Shown here piece after piece: positions 52,901 through 60,825 of a stretch of DNA of 64,000 bases (the stretch's first letter is position 1; each line of letters starts with the position of its first letter). The translations under genes and the position numbers were made by a program. The DNA comes from Streptomyces sp. P3 (GTDB taxonomy: Bacteria > Actinomycetota > Actinomycetes > Streptomycetales > Streptomycetaceae): contig NZ_CP028369.1 of NCBI RefSeq assembly GCF_003032475.1, positions 744,001 to 808,000 on the forward strand, given 5' to 3'. The notes under the pieces are model-generated. The model was not told the origin of the DNA and did no database searches. It was given only the letters and a program-made list of their open reading frames with translations.

Positions 52901-53695
52901 GCGGAACTCGTCGCGCAGGAGCGGGCCCACCTCGGGCACCTGGGCGAGCCGGGCCGCCAGGGCGATCTGGTCGCCGAAGTCGAGCAGGTCGCGTTCGCGC
53001 TTGGCGGCCCGGTAGCGCAGCACCAGGTCGGCCAGTTCGCGTCGGGCGGCGGCAGCCTCGGGGGCCTTGCGCAGGTCGGCGTTGCTGAGTCTGACGCCGT
53101 CGAGGGTGTGCAGCAGTTCCGCGTCCCACGCGCGCAGGTCCTCGGGGCGCACGAGGTGTTCGGCGAGTTCGCCGTCGAGCGTGAGGAGATCGCTGATCAG
53201 GTCGGCGAAGGAGCGGGTGAGTGACGGGTAGGGGCCCGGGGCCTCGCGCAGCACGCGCGCGGCGAGCTGGTAGCGGGTGGCGTCGGCGAGCAGGCGGGAG
53301 GTGGGCTCCAGGCCGATGCGCAGGCCGTGGTCGGCGAGGAGGCGGCCCGCGAAAGCGTGGTAGGTGGAGATGACCGGCTCGCCCGGCGGGTTGTCGGGGT
53401 CGATGACGTCGGGGTCGGTGACGCCCGCCCTGACGAGGGCCTTGCGGACGCGTTCGGCGAGTTCCCCGGCCGCCTTGTTGGTGAAGGTCAGGCCGAGGAC
53501 CTGCTCGGGGGCGACCTGGCCGGTGCCGACCAGCCACACCACGCGTGCGGCCATCACCGTGGTCTTGCCCGACCCGGCTCCGGCCACGATCACCTGCGGG
53601 GCGGGCGGCGCGATGACGCAGGCCGTCTGCTCCGGGGTGAAGGGGATCCCGAGGAGCTCCTTGAGCTGCTCGGGATCGTTGATGCGGGCGGGCAT
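49997..53695 (-). CDS. UvrD-type helicase-nuclease, AdnB-like subunit
   Basis: 1232 residues. Complete SF1 helicase: AGAGSGKTTVMAARV, LTFTNKAAGEL, VVLLDEYQDTSVAQ, GDPCQAIYGWRGA, TAHKSKGLEWDVV. A long Asp/Pro/His-rich low-complexity insertion sits at about 835-960. The C-terminal RecB-type nuclease has GTRFHAWVE, EIDDEHD, YDIVDWKTHR (the D-x-K of PD-(D/E)xK) and LQLALYRLAWAEQ. No Fe-S cysteine set is visible. With the upstream gene it corresponds to the actinobacterial AdnAB double-strand break resection machine. Confidence 0.88.
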   Translation of the reverse strand: MPARINDPEQLKELLGIPFTPEQTACVIAPPAPQVIVAGAGSGKTTVMAARVVWLVGTGQVAPEQVLGLTFTNKAAGELAERVRKALVRAGVTDPDVIDPDNPPGEPVISTYHAFAGRLLADHGLRIGLEPTSRLLADATRYQLAARVLREAPGPYPSLTRSFADLISDLLTLDGELAEHLVRPEDLRAWDAELLHTLDGVRLSNADLRKAPEAAAARRELADLVLRYRAAKRERDLLDFGDQIALAARLAQVPEVGPLLRDEFRVVLLDEYQDTSVAQRVLLAGLFGGGAGHPVTAVGDPCQAIYGWRGASVANLDDFPEHFAHADGSRARRQSLSENRRSGGRLLDLANGLAEPLRAMHAGVEALRPAPGAERDGVVRCALLATHAEEMDWIADSIAHLVRTGKAPGEIAVLCRTATDFAQIQGALVARDVPVEVVGLSGLLHLPEVADLVAVCEVLQDPGANASLVRLLTGPRWRIGPRDLALLGRRARRLVSHARGGDDDPDRRLAEAVEGVDPSEVISLADALDTFLETPLYGGDGGDDDALPFSPDARVRFARLAAELRDLRRSLADPLMDVLHRVLAVTGLEVELSASPHALAARRRETLSNFLDIAASFSAGESEASLLAFLGFLRTAAQYEKGLDNALPGGENTVKVLTAHKSKGLEWDVVAVPGLVSGTFPSGQGREKWTAQAKVLPHALRGDADTLPDLASWDARGMKAFHEAMKDHQHTEELRLGYVTFTRPRSLLLGSGHWWGPAQKKPRGPSDFLLALHDHCAAGHGEIEVWADPPEEGEENPALHRASIEQVWPLPLDDAALARRRAAAETVLAHLEDLEDLAPHEDDRPPAAHDPDAHDDPDWPPPPDDDEPPHDGHDEPPHDEDDPFDEDLFGADPVDADPFAADSFAADSVGHGPLEAGSCGAASRGAPPAGGDPADGNERSSAGSPVRPRVLPPVRPSVPQQGTARQAPGPRPRRTSLTPEEARTVASWDRDLDALAGELLRARRSVTDVPLPTSLTASQVLRLAADPDGLAQELARPMPRPPQPAARRGTRFHAWVEARFEELTLPLLEPDELPGHDAEIDDEHDLEALKEAFERTEYAHRTPYRVEAPFQLALAGRVVRGRIDAVYKEGDGDSVTYDIVDWKTHRAHTADPLQLALYRLAWAEQQGVPVESVTAAFLYVRTGDVVRPQGLPDRPALERLLTGKEAAGDGRDQPAGRVGPAPGPGEDADAGR

Positions 53696-53849
53696 GCAGA
53701 GAGGCTAGCGGCGGGCACCGACAGTCGATGACAAATCACCCTCCGCGGGGAGATGCGTGCAGGTCAGCGCGAGTGGTGCGGTCCGTCACACCATCCGCCT
53801 CCACGTACGTCTCCCCCGTCCGCCCCGTACGCGTCTCCCCGTCCGCCCC

Positions 53850-56800
53850 TCACTCGACGACGTGGCGCCCTTCGGGCCGGGCGCTGCACGAGGCGCGGAA
53901 CGCGCAGTGCGTGCACTGCTGGCCGGCGGTGGGGGTGAACCGCTCGTCGAGGACCTTGCCGGCCGCCGTGGCGAGGAGTTCGCCGACCCATTCGCCTTCC
54001 AGCGGCCCCTGGGCCTGCACCTTGGGCAGGGTGTCGCCGCCGTCCCGCTGGGCGGCGCCCTGGCGCAGTTGGACGAGTTCGGCGCCGCCCGGTTCGGGGC
54101 GCACCCCGTCGAAGGCGTCGTCGACGGCTCCCTCACGGACCGCGAGCTGGTAGACGGCGAGCTGGGGGTGGCGCTCGACCTCGCGCGCGGTGGGCGTCTG
54201 CTTGCCCGTCTTGAAGTCGACGACATAGGCGCGGCCGTCGCCGTCCGCCTCCACGCGGTCCATCTGGCCGCGGATGCGCACCTCGTAGTCGCCCGCTTCC
54301 AGCGTGACCTCGAAGTCGTGCTCGCTGGCGACCGGTGTGCGGCCCGCGCGGTCGGTGACATGCCACTGGAGGAAACGTTCGAGCGCCACGCGCGCGTGCG
54401 CCTTCTCCTGCGTGGACTTCCACGGGGCGTCGAAGGCGAGGGCGTTCCACACGGAGTCGAGGCGCTCCATGAGGACGTCGAGGTCGGCCGGGGTGTGGCC
54501 GGAGGCGACCTCGTCGGCGAGGACGTGCACCACGTTACCGAAGCCCTGGGCGGCCGTGGCGGGCGCGTCGGCCTTCACCTCGCGGCCCAGGAACCACTGC
54601 AGGGCGCAGGTGTTGGCGAGCTGGTCGAGCGCGCTGCCGGAGAGCACGACGGGCTGCTCGCGGTCGCGCAGCGGCACCTTGCTCTCGGTCGGCTCGAACA
54701 TGCCCCACCAGCGGTACGGGTGGGCGGCGGGCGCCAGGGGCCTGCCCTCCTCGTCGGCGAGCGCGGCCAGCCGGGCGAGGCGGCGGGCGGCCGCTTCCCT
54801 GAGGGGTGCGGAGACGCGCGGGTCGACCGTGGTGGCGCGCAGTTCGGCGACGAGCGCGGCGACCGACAGGGGCCGGCGGGGGCGGCCGGTGACGTCCTTC
54901 GGTTCGGCGCCGAGTTCGGTGAGGAACCGGGAGGGCTGGTCGCCGTCGTCGGCGGGCGCTTTGACGGCGGTGACGACGAGACGCTCCCGCGCGCGCGTGG
55001 CGGCGACGTAGAAGAGGCGGCGTTCCTCGGCGAGCAGCGCGCCCGGGGTGAGCGGCTCGGCGAGTCCGTCGCGCCCGATGCGGTCGGCCTCCAGGAGGGA
55101 GCCGCGGCGACGCAGGTCGGGCCACAGGCCTTCCTGGACGCCGGCCACGACGACCAGGGCCCATTCCAGGCCCTTGGCGCGGTGGGCCGTCATCAGGCGT
55201 ACGGCGTCGGGGCGCACGGCCCGGCGGGCGAGGGTGTCGGCGGCGATGTCCTCGGCCTCGATCTCGGCCAGGAAGTTCAGTGCGCCCCGACCGCCGGTGC
55301 GTTCCTCCGCGCGCGCGGCGGTGGCGAACAGCGCGCACACCGCGTCCAGGTCGCGGTCGGCGTTGCGGCCCGCCGCGCCGCCGCGCCGGGCGGCCCGTTC
55401 CAGGCGGGTGGGCCAGGGTGTGCCGTCCCAGAGGTCCCACAGCGCCTCCTCGGTCGTGCCGCCGCCCGCGAGGCGTGCGCGGGCCGTCGCCAGCAGCGCG
55501 CCGAGGCGCTGGGCGCCGCGCGCGTACGTCGGGTCGTGGGCGACGAAGCGCTCGGGCTCGGCCAGGGCGCGCGCGAGCAGTTCGGCGGAGGGGGGCGGCA
55601 GCGGGTTGCCCGCGGTCCGTTCCTCCTCGCGCAGGGCCCGGCCGAGGCGGCGCAGATCGGCTGCGTCCATGCCGGCGAGGGGTGAGGCCAGCAGGGTGAG
55701 AGCGGTTTCGGTGTCGAGCCAGCCGGGCGCCTGTGCGGCATCGCCGACCGCCCCGTCCTCGGCCGTCGCACCGTGCGCGTCCTCGGGGGCCGCCGCCGTG
55801 GAGGCCGCCGCCGTGGAGGCCTCCGCCGTGGCCACCGCTCGCAGGGCCGCCAACAGGGGTGCCACCGCGGGTTCGTGGCGCAGGGGGAGGTCGTCGCCGT
55901 CGATGTCGAGGGGGACGCCGGCGGAGGTGAGGGCGCGGCGGACCGTCGGGATCGTGCGCGATCCGGCGCGCACCAGGACGGCCATCTCGCCCCAGGGCAC
56001 GCCGTCCTCCAGGTGGGCGCGGCGCAGGATGTCGGCGACGTTGTCCAGTTCGGCGCCGGGCGTCGGATACGTGTAGACCTCGACCCGGCCGCCGTCCCGT
56101 GCGGCGGTCAGGTCACGGTGCGCGCGGACCTTCTCCGACGGCAGCCGGGTCAGCGGCATCCGCTGCGTCAGCAGCCGGGTGGCGGCCAGCAGAGCCGCGC
56201 CGGAGCGCCGGGAGGTGCGCAGCACCTCGACGGGGGCGGGGCGGCCGTCGAGGCGGGGGAAGGCGTGCGGGAACTCCAGGATGCCGTTCACGTCGGCGCC
56301 CCGGAAGGTGTAGATCGACTGGTCGGGGTCACCGAAGGCGACCAGGGTGCGGCCGCCGCCGGCCAGCGCCTGCAGCAGCCGGACCTGAGCCGGGTCGGTG
56401 TCCTGGTACTCGTCGACGAAGACGGCGTCGTACTGCGCGGCCAGCCGCTCGGCGACCTCGGTGCGGTGGGCGAGGAGCACGGCGCGGTGGACGAGTTCGG
56501 CGTAGTCGATCACCCCGTGCAGGTCGAGCACGTCGAGGTACTCGGCGAGGAAGGCGGCCGCGGCACGCCAGTCGGGGCGGCCGATGCGGTGGGCGAACGC
56601 GTCCAGGGACGCGGGGTCCAGGCCCAGTTCGCGGCTGCGGGCCAGCACCGCGCGGACCTCGTCGGCGAAGCCGCGGGTGGTGAGGCAGGCGCGCAGTTCG
56701 TCCGGCCAGCGCACGTGGGCGAGGCCGAGCCGTTGCAGGTCGAGCTGGCCGGCGAGCAGCTCGCGCACGGCCACGTCCTGCTCGGGACCGGACAGCAGCC

Positions 56801-57212
56801 GCAGCGGCTCCACGAACAGGTCGGCGTCCTGGTGGGCGCGGACCAGGGCGTAGCAGTACGAGTGGAAGGTGGTCGCCTGGGGCGCGCGGGCGGCGCCCAT
56901 GCGCCGTGCCATCCGGTCGCGCAGTTCGACGGCCGCCTTACGGCTGAACGTGAGGACGAGGATGCGCGCGGGGTCGCCGCCGCCGGCGATACGGGCCGCG
57001 ACGGACTCGACGAGCGTGGTGGTCTTCCCCGTGCCCGGGCCCGCGAGGACGAGCAGCGGGCCGGGGCCGTGGTCAACCACCGAGCGCTGCGCGGCGTCCA
57101 GACGAGGGGGATCCACCCGGGCGGGCGGGGTACGCACCAGTCGGTAAGCGCCACGGTTCCCCTGTCGCCCCTGGTGGGGCGACAGCCGCCTGGTGGAGGA
57201 AGAGGTGCTCAC
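53850..57212 (-). CDS. UvrD-type helicase-nuclease, AdnA-like subunit with Fe-S nuclease
   Basis: 1120 residues. Walker A LAGPGTGKTTTLVESV, LTFSRKAAVEL, DEYQDTDPAQVRLL, FGDPDQSIYTFRGA, THRAKGLEWALV-type motif V and LLFYVAATRAR-like motif VI are all intact. The C-terminal nuclease shows FGNVVHVLADE, VEADGDG-YVVDFKTGK (D-x-K) and QLAVYQLAV. Four cysteines (TCALQW near 920 and CTHCAFRASC at the end) fit the Fe-S cluster of AddB/AdnA-type nucleases. Low-complexity Ala/Thr insertion near 480. GTG 57212 start with weak Shine-Dalgarno. The 154-bp gap to the next gene shows no clear element. Confidence 0.88.
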   Translation of the reverse strand: MSTSSSTRRLSPHQGRQGNRGAYRLVRTPPARVDPPRLDAAQRSVVDHGPGPLLVLAGPGTGKTTTLVESVAARIAGGGDPARILVLTFSRKAAVELRDRMARRMGAARAPQATTFHSYCYALVRAHQDADLFVEPLRLLSGPEQDVAVRELLAGQLDLQRLGLAHVRWPDELRACLTTRGFADEVRAVLARSRELGLDPASLDAFAHRIGRPDWRAAAAFLAEYLDVLDLHGVIDYAELVHRAVLLAHRTEVAERLAAQYDAVFVDEYQDTDPAQVRLLQALAGGGRTLVAFGDPDQSIYTFRGADVNGILEFPHAFPRLDGRPAPVEVLRTSRRSGAALLAATRLLTQRMPLTRLPSEKVRAHRDLTAARDGGRVEVYTYPTPGAELDNVADILRRAHLEDGVPWGEMAVLVRAGSRTIPTVRRALTSAGVPLDIDGDDLPLRHEPAVAPLLAALRAVATAEASTAAASTAAAPEDAHGATAEDGAVGDAAQAPGWLDTETALTLLASPLAGMDAADLRRLGRALREEERTAGNPLPPPSAELLARALAEPERFVAHDPTYARGAQRLGALLATARARLAGGGTTEEALWDLWDGTPWPTRLERAARRGGAAGRNADRDLDAVCALFATAARAEERTGGRGALNFLAEIEAEDIAADTLARRAVRPDAVRLMTAHRAKGLEWALVVVAGVQEGLWPDLRRRGSLLEADRIGRDGLAEPLTPGALLAEERRLFYVAATRARERLVVTAVKAPADDGDQPSRFLTELGAEPKDVTGRPRRPLSVAALVAELRATTVDPRVSAPLREAAARRLARLAALADEEGRPLAPAAHPYRWWGMFEPTESKVPLRDREQPVVLSGSALDQLANTCALQWFLGREVKADAPATAAQGFGNVVHVLADEVASGHTPADLDVLMERLDSVWNALAFDAPWKSTQEKAHARVALERFLQWHVTDRAGRTPVASEHDFEVTLEAGDYEVRIRGQMDRVEADGDGRAYVVDFKTGKQTPTAREVERHPQLAVYQLAVREGAVDDAFDGVRPEPGGAELVQLRQGAAQRDGGDTLPKVQAQGPLEGEWVGELLATAAGKVLDERFTPTAGQQCTHCAFRASCSARPEGRHVVE

Positions 57213-57478
57213 GTGGTTCGCCGGTCCTGGTGGGTGTGCTGGTCGACGGATCGTCGCCCGGGAAGGTCGGTGATCGCGGGATGAGAGGGACGCGTGCCGC
57301 AGACGCTACGCCGACGGCCGACCCGGAAGGACGTCTTCCGCTTCTTCCCTCGGGCCCCGCGCGTCCCGGGCGTCCCTCGCCCCACGAACGTACGCCATGC
57401 CACGGACGTGCCCTGTACGCACCGATTCGCCCGTACGGGCCACAGGCGCTCCCCGGTCCCGTCCGATGGCGGAAGCTG

Positions 57479-57865
57479 TCAGGTGTGACCCGCCGCGCGT
57501 TCGCCGCCGTCCCATCTCGCCCGTCTCATGTCGAGACGCGGGACGTGCCCTTCCGCGGCCCTGCTCGCCGCCTTCAGCGGAGTGCCCTCGGTGCGGTAGC
57601 GCTCGAGCGCCCGCAGCTCGTGCCCCGGGAGCAGCACCCCGTCCGCGCGTACGACACGCCACCACGGGACGGCCCCGCCGTAGAGCGCCATCACCCGGCC
57701 GACCTGCCTCGGGCCGCCCTCCTCCAGCCACTCGGCGACGTCCCCGTACGTCATGACCCGGCCGGGCGGGATCAGTTCCGCGACCTCGAGGACCCGCTCG
57801 GCGTACTCCGGCAGCGCTTGCGTGTACTCCGGGCGGGCGTCGTCCGGAAGGCTCTGCTCGCTCAT
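57479..57865 (-). CDS. Alkyltransferase-like (ATL) protein
   Basis: 128 residues related to the DNA-binding domain of O6-alkylguanine-DNA methyltransferase. The active-site PCHR is replaced by VPWWRVVRADG: Trp stands where the methyl-accepting Cys would be, the hallmark of ATLs, which recognise O6-alkylguanine and hand it to nucleotide excision repair. The HTH part is PGRVMTYGDVAEWL. ATG 57865 (MSEQSLPDD). The 266-bp stretch 57213-57478 upstream of the helicases shows no gene or strong hairpin. Confidence 0.92.
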   Translation of the reverse strand: MSEQSLPDDARPEYTQALPEYAERVLEVAELIPPGRVMTYGDVAEWLEEGGPRQVGRVMALYGGAVPWWRVVRADGVLLPGHELRALERYRTEGTPLKAASRAAEGHVPRLDMRRARWDGGERAAGHT

Positions 57866-58051
57866 CCGCCCCATCCTGCCCCACCGCACCGACAATGCGA
57901 CGGGCTCGCGACGCAGTGTGACCCTCGCTCCCGGGCGAGGCTTCGGGCAGACTGTGCGCCCCCGCATTTGCACCCTGATGCCCCCGTGTGTCGGCGGGAC
58001 ATGCCACCATCGTGCGGGCGGTGACCGGTGATACGAGACCAAGAAGAGACG

Positions 58052-60739
58052 ATGAAGCAGCAGGGCGTGCACGCAGAGGACGCGCAGGGCGCCTCTGACG
58101 CCGCGGCGCGCCCGGACATCCCCGACGAGCAACGGGAGGAGGTGCACATAGACGAGGTCGAGGGTGACGAACCCCTGCTCCCCGCGCGCGTGCACCGGCC
58201 CTCCGACCTGATGCGGCTGATGATCGGCGTGTTCGCCGTCATCGTGCTCCTGGGCATCGCCGCCTTCGCCCACGGAACCACTTCCGGCCTCGAACAGGAC
58301 ATCAACAAGGGCACCGGACAGGCGCCCGACCTGCTCATCAAGATCGCCGGCCTGGCGTCCAGCATCGCGATCCTGCTGGTCCCGGTCGCGTTCGCGATCG
58401 AGCGTCTGATCAAGCGGGACGGGCTGCGCATCGCCGACGGCGTGCTCGCCGCGGTCCTCGCGCACGGTGTGACACTCGCCACCGACCTGTGGGTCGCGAA
58501 GGCTGCTCCGGGCTCCATCCAGGAGGCGCTGACCCAGCCCTCCCCGGGTGACATCCACGCCCTGACCGACCCGGTGCACGGTTACCTCGCACCCGTCATC
58601 GCATACATGACCGCCGTGGGCATGTCGCGTCGCCCGCGCTGGCGCTCGGTGCTGTGGATCGTGCTGCTCCTGGACGCCTTCTCGATGCTCGTCACCGGCT
58701 ACACGACGCCGTTCTCGATCATCCTCACCGTGCTGATCGGCTGGACGGTCGCGTACGGCACCCTGTACGCGGTCGGCTCGCCGAACGTGCGGCCCACCGG
58801 GCGGACGCTCATGGCGGGTCTGCGGCACGTCGGGTTCCGCCCGGTGAGCGCCTCCCGCGAGGAGACGCCGGACGCGGCGGAGGGCGACCGGGGCAGACGC
58901 TACTTCGTCACCCTGGAGGACGGACCGCCGCTGGACGTGACCGTCGTCGACCGGGAGCAACAGGCGCAGGGCTTCTTCTACCGCGCGTGGCGCAACCTGG
59001 CCCTGCGCGGCTTCGCCACCCGCAGCAGTCTGCAGTCGCTGCGCCAGGCACTGGAGCAGGAGGCGCTGCTCGCCTACGCGGCCATCGCGGCCGGCGCCAA
59101 CGCGCCGAAGCTGATCGCGACCTCCGAGCTGGGGCCCGACGCGGTGATCCTCGTCTACGAGCACACCGGCGGCCGCACCCTCGACTCGCTGGCGGACGAG
59201 GAGATCACCGACGACCTGCTGCGCCACACCTGGCACCAGGTGCGGGCCCTGCAGTCACGCCGCATCGCGCACCGCCGGCTCGCCGGTGACGCGATCCTGG
59301 TGGATCGTTCCGGCACGGTGATCCTCACCGATCTGCGCGGCGGCGAGATCGCGGCCGGCGACCTGCTGCTGCGCATGGACGTCGCCCAGTTGGTGACGAC
59401 CCTGGGCCTGCGGGTGGGGGCCGAGCGCGCGGTGGCCTCCGCGGTGGGCGTGCTCGGGCCGGACGCGGTCGCGGACTGTCTGCCGATGCTCCAGCCCATC
59501 GCACTGTCCCGCTCCACGCGCGCGACGCTGCGCCGCCTCGCGCGCGAGCGCGCGCAACGCCAGCGGGAAGCGGTTCTCGAGGCCTCCCAGCAGGCCAAGC
59601 AGGCCCGCGCGGAGGCGGCCGAGGCCGACATCGAGGCCGCCGTCGCGGAGAAGCCCGGCAAGAAGGCCGTGCGCGCGGAGGCCCGGGCCGAGAAACGGGC
59701 CATCGACGAGGCGCTGGAGGGGGCGCGCGAGGAGGACCTGCTGACGCAGATCCGCCATGAGGTGCTGCTGATCCGTCCCCAGGCACCGGTCGAGCCCGCC
59801 CGGCTGGAACGGGTGCGGCCGCGCACCCTGATGAGCTTCATCGCCGGTGCCATCGGCGCGTACTTCCTGCTGACCCAGCTCACCCACATCGAGTTCGGCC
59901 CGCTGATCGCCAACGCCGAGTGGGGCTGGGTCGCCGCGGCCGTGCTGTTCTCGGCCATGAGCTACGTCGCAGCCGCGATGAGCCTGCTGGGGTTCGTGCC
60001 GGAGCGGGTGCCCTTCCCGCGGACCGTGGCCGCGCAGGTCGCCGGGTCCTTCGTGAAGATCGTCGCGCCGGCCGCGGTCGGCGGCGTCGCCCTCAACACG
60101 CGCTTCCTGCAGCGTGCCGGGGTGCGGCCGGGACTCGCGGTGGCCAGCGTCGGTGCCTCACAGCTCTTCGGGCTCGGCTGCCACATCCTGATGCTGCTGT
60201 CCTTCGGCTATCTGACCGGCACCGAGAAGACGCCGTCGCTGTCGCCGTCCCGCACGGTCATCGCGGGTCTGCTCACGGTGGCGGTGCTCGTGCTCGTGGT
60301 GACGTCGGTGCCCTTCCTGCGCAAGTTCGTCTCCACGCGCGTGCGGTCGCTGTTCGCGGGCGTCGTGCCGCGCATGCTGGACGTGCTGCAGCGGCCGCAG
60401 AAGCTGGTCACCGGCATCGGCGGGATGCTGCTGCTCACCGCCTGCTTCGTGATGTGCCTGGACGCCTCGATCCGCGCGTTCGGCGACGAGTCGACCTCGC
60501 TCAGCATCGCGAGCGTCGCCGTCGTCTTCCTCGCCGGCAACGCGCTGGGCTCCGCGGCGCCGACGCCGGGCGGAGTCGGCGCGGTCGAGGCGACCCTGAC
60601 GGTCGGCCTGATCGCGGTGGGGCTGCCCAAGGAGGTAGCCGCGCCCGCGGTGCTGCTCTTCCGACTGCTGACCCTGTGGCTGCCCGTACTGCCGGGCTGG
60701 CTGGCCTTCAACCATCTGACCCGCAAGGGCGCCCTCTAG
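58052..60739 (+). CDS. Large membrane protein: kinase-like domain plus LPG-synthase-type TM domain
   Basis: 895 residues. Acidic N-terminus, then about five or six helices (about 55-235), a soluble domain (about 260-460) resembling a protein-kinase/ABC1-type fold with AYAAIAAGANAPKLIATSEL, HRRLAGDAILVDRSGTVILTDL (a catalytic-loop-like stretch), a charged coiled-coil (about 500-560), and a C-terminal lysylphosphatidylglycerol synthase TM/AglD-like domain (about 590-890; AAPTPGGVGAVE). Probably modifies or flips a cell-envelope lipid. ATG 58052 has GAAGAGA upstream. Its TAG stop is part of a CTAG site where an insertion sequence has landed. Confidence 0.85.
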   Translation: MKQQGVHAEDAQGASDAAARPDIPDEQREEVHIDEVEGDEPLLPARVHRPSDLMRLMIGVFAVIVLLGIAAFAHGTTSGLEQDINKGTGQAPDLLIKIAGLASSIAILLVPVAFAIERLIKRDGLRIADGVLAAVLAHGVTLATDLWVAKAAPGSIQEALTQPSPGDIHALTDPVHGYLAPVIAYMTAVGMSRRPRWRSVLWIVLLLDAFSMLVTGYTTPFSIILTVLIGWTVAYGTLYAVGSPNVRPTGRTLMAGLRHVGFRPVSASREETPDAAEGDRGRRYFVTLEDGPPLDVTVVDREQQAQGFFYRAWRNLALRGFATRSSLQSLRQALEQEALLAYAAIAAGANAPKLIATSELGPDAVILVYEHTGGRTLDSLADEEITDDLLRHTWHQVRALQSRRIAHRRLAGDAILVDRSGTVILTDLRGGEIAAGDLLLRMDVAQLVTTLGLRVGAERAVASAVGVLGPDAVADCLPMLQPIALSRSTRATLRRLARERAQRQREAVLEASQQAKQARAEAAEADIEAAVAEKPGKKAVRAEARAEKRAIDEALEGAREEDLLTQIRHEVLLIRPQAPVEPARLERVRPRTLMSFIAGAIGAYFLLTQLTHIEFGPLIANAEWGWVAAAVLFSAMSYVAAAMSLLGFVPERVPFPRTVAAQVAGSFVKIVAPAAVGGVALNTRFLQRAGVRPGLAVASVGASQLFGLGCHILMLLSFGYLTGTEKTPSLSPSRTVIAGLLTVAVLVLVVTSVPFLRKFVSTRVRSLFAGVVPRMLDVLQRPQKLVTGIGGMLLLTACFVMCLDASIRAFGDESTSLSIASVAVVFLAGNALGSAAPTPGGVGAVEATLTVGLIAVGLPKEVAAPAVLLFRLLTLWLPVLPGWLAFNHLTRKGAL
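60736..60739. other. CTAG target-site copy, left
   Basis: CTAG immediately outside the left inverted repeat; contains the stop codon of the preceding membrane protein gene. Identical CTAG at 62505-62508. Confidence 0.75.
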
Positions 60740-60757
60740 ACCCGGATTTCGCACATG
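60740..60757 (+). repeat. Left terminal inverted repeat of the IS
   Basis: 18 bp, exact inverse of 62487-62504. Confidence 0.95.
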
Positions 60758-60778
60758 CCTCGTTCGGTTGGAACGAGG
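60758..60778. terminator. Hairpin inside the left end of the IS
   Basis: Perfect 8-bp stem CCTCGTTC/GAACGAGG with a 5-nt loop, directly adjacent to the left inverted repeat. It could stop or fold read-through transcripts from the upstream gene and so limit transposase expression. Confidence 0.6.
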
Positions 60779-60825
60779 CCCGTGCGGTGTCTGGTTGTCG
60801 GTCTGGTCGTTGATGTGATGTGTCG

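Noticed and set aside
57479..59236. 585-codon minus frame covering the ATL gene and part of the membrane protein
   Set aside because: Only the final 128 codons fit a known family; the rest is antisense to a clear plus-strand gene.
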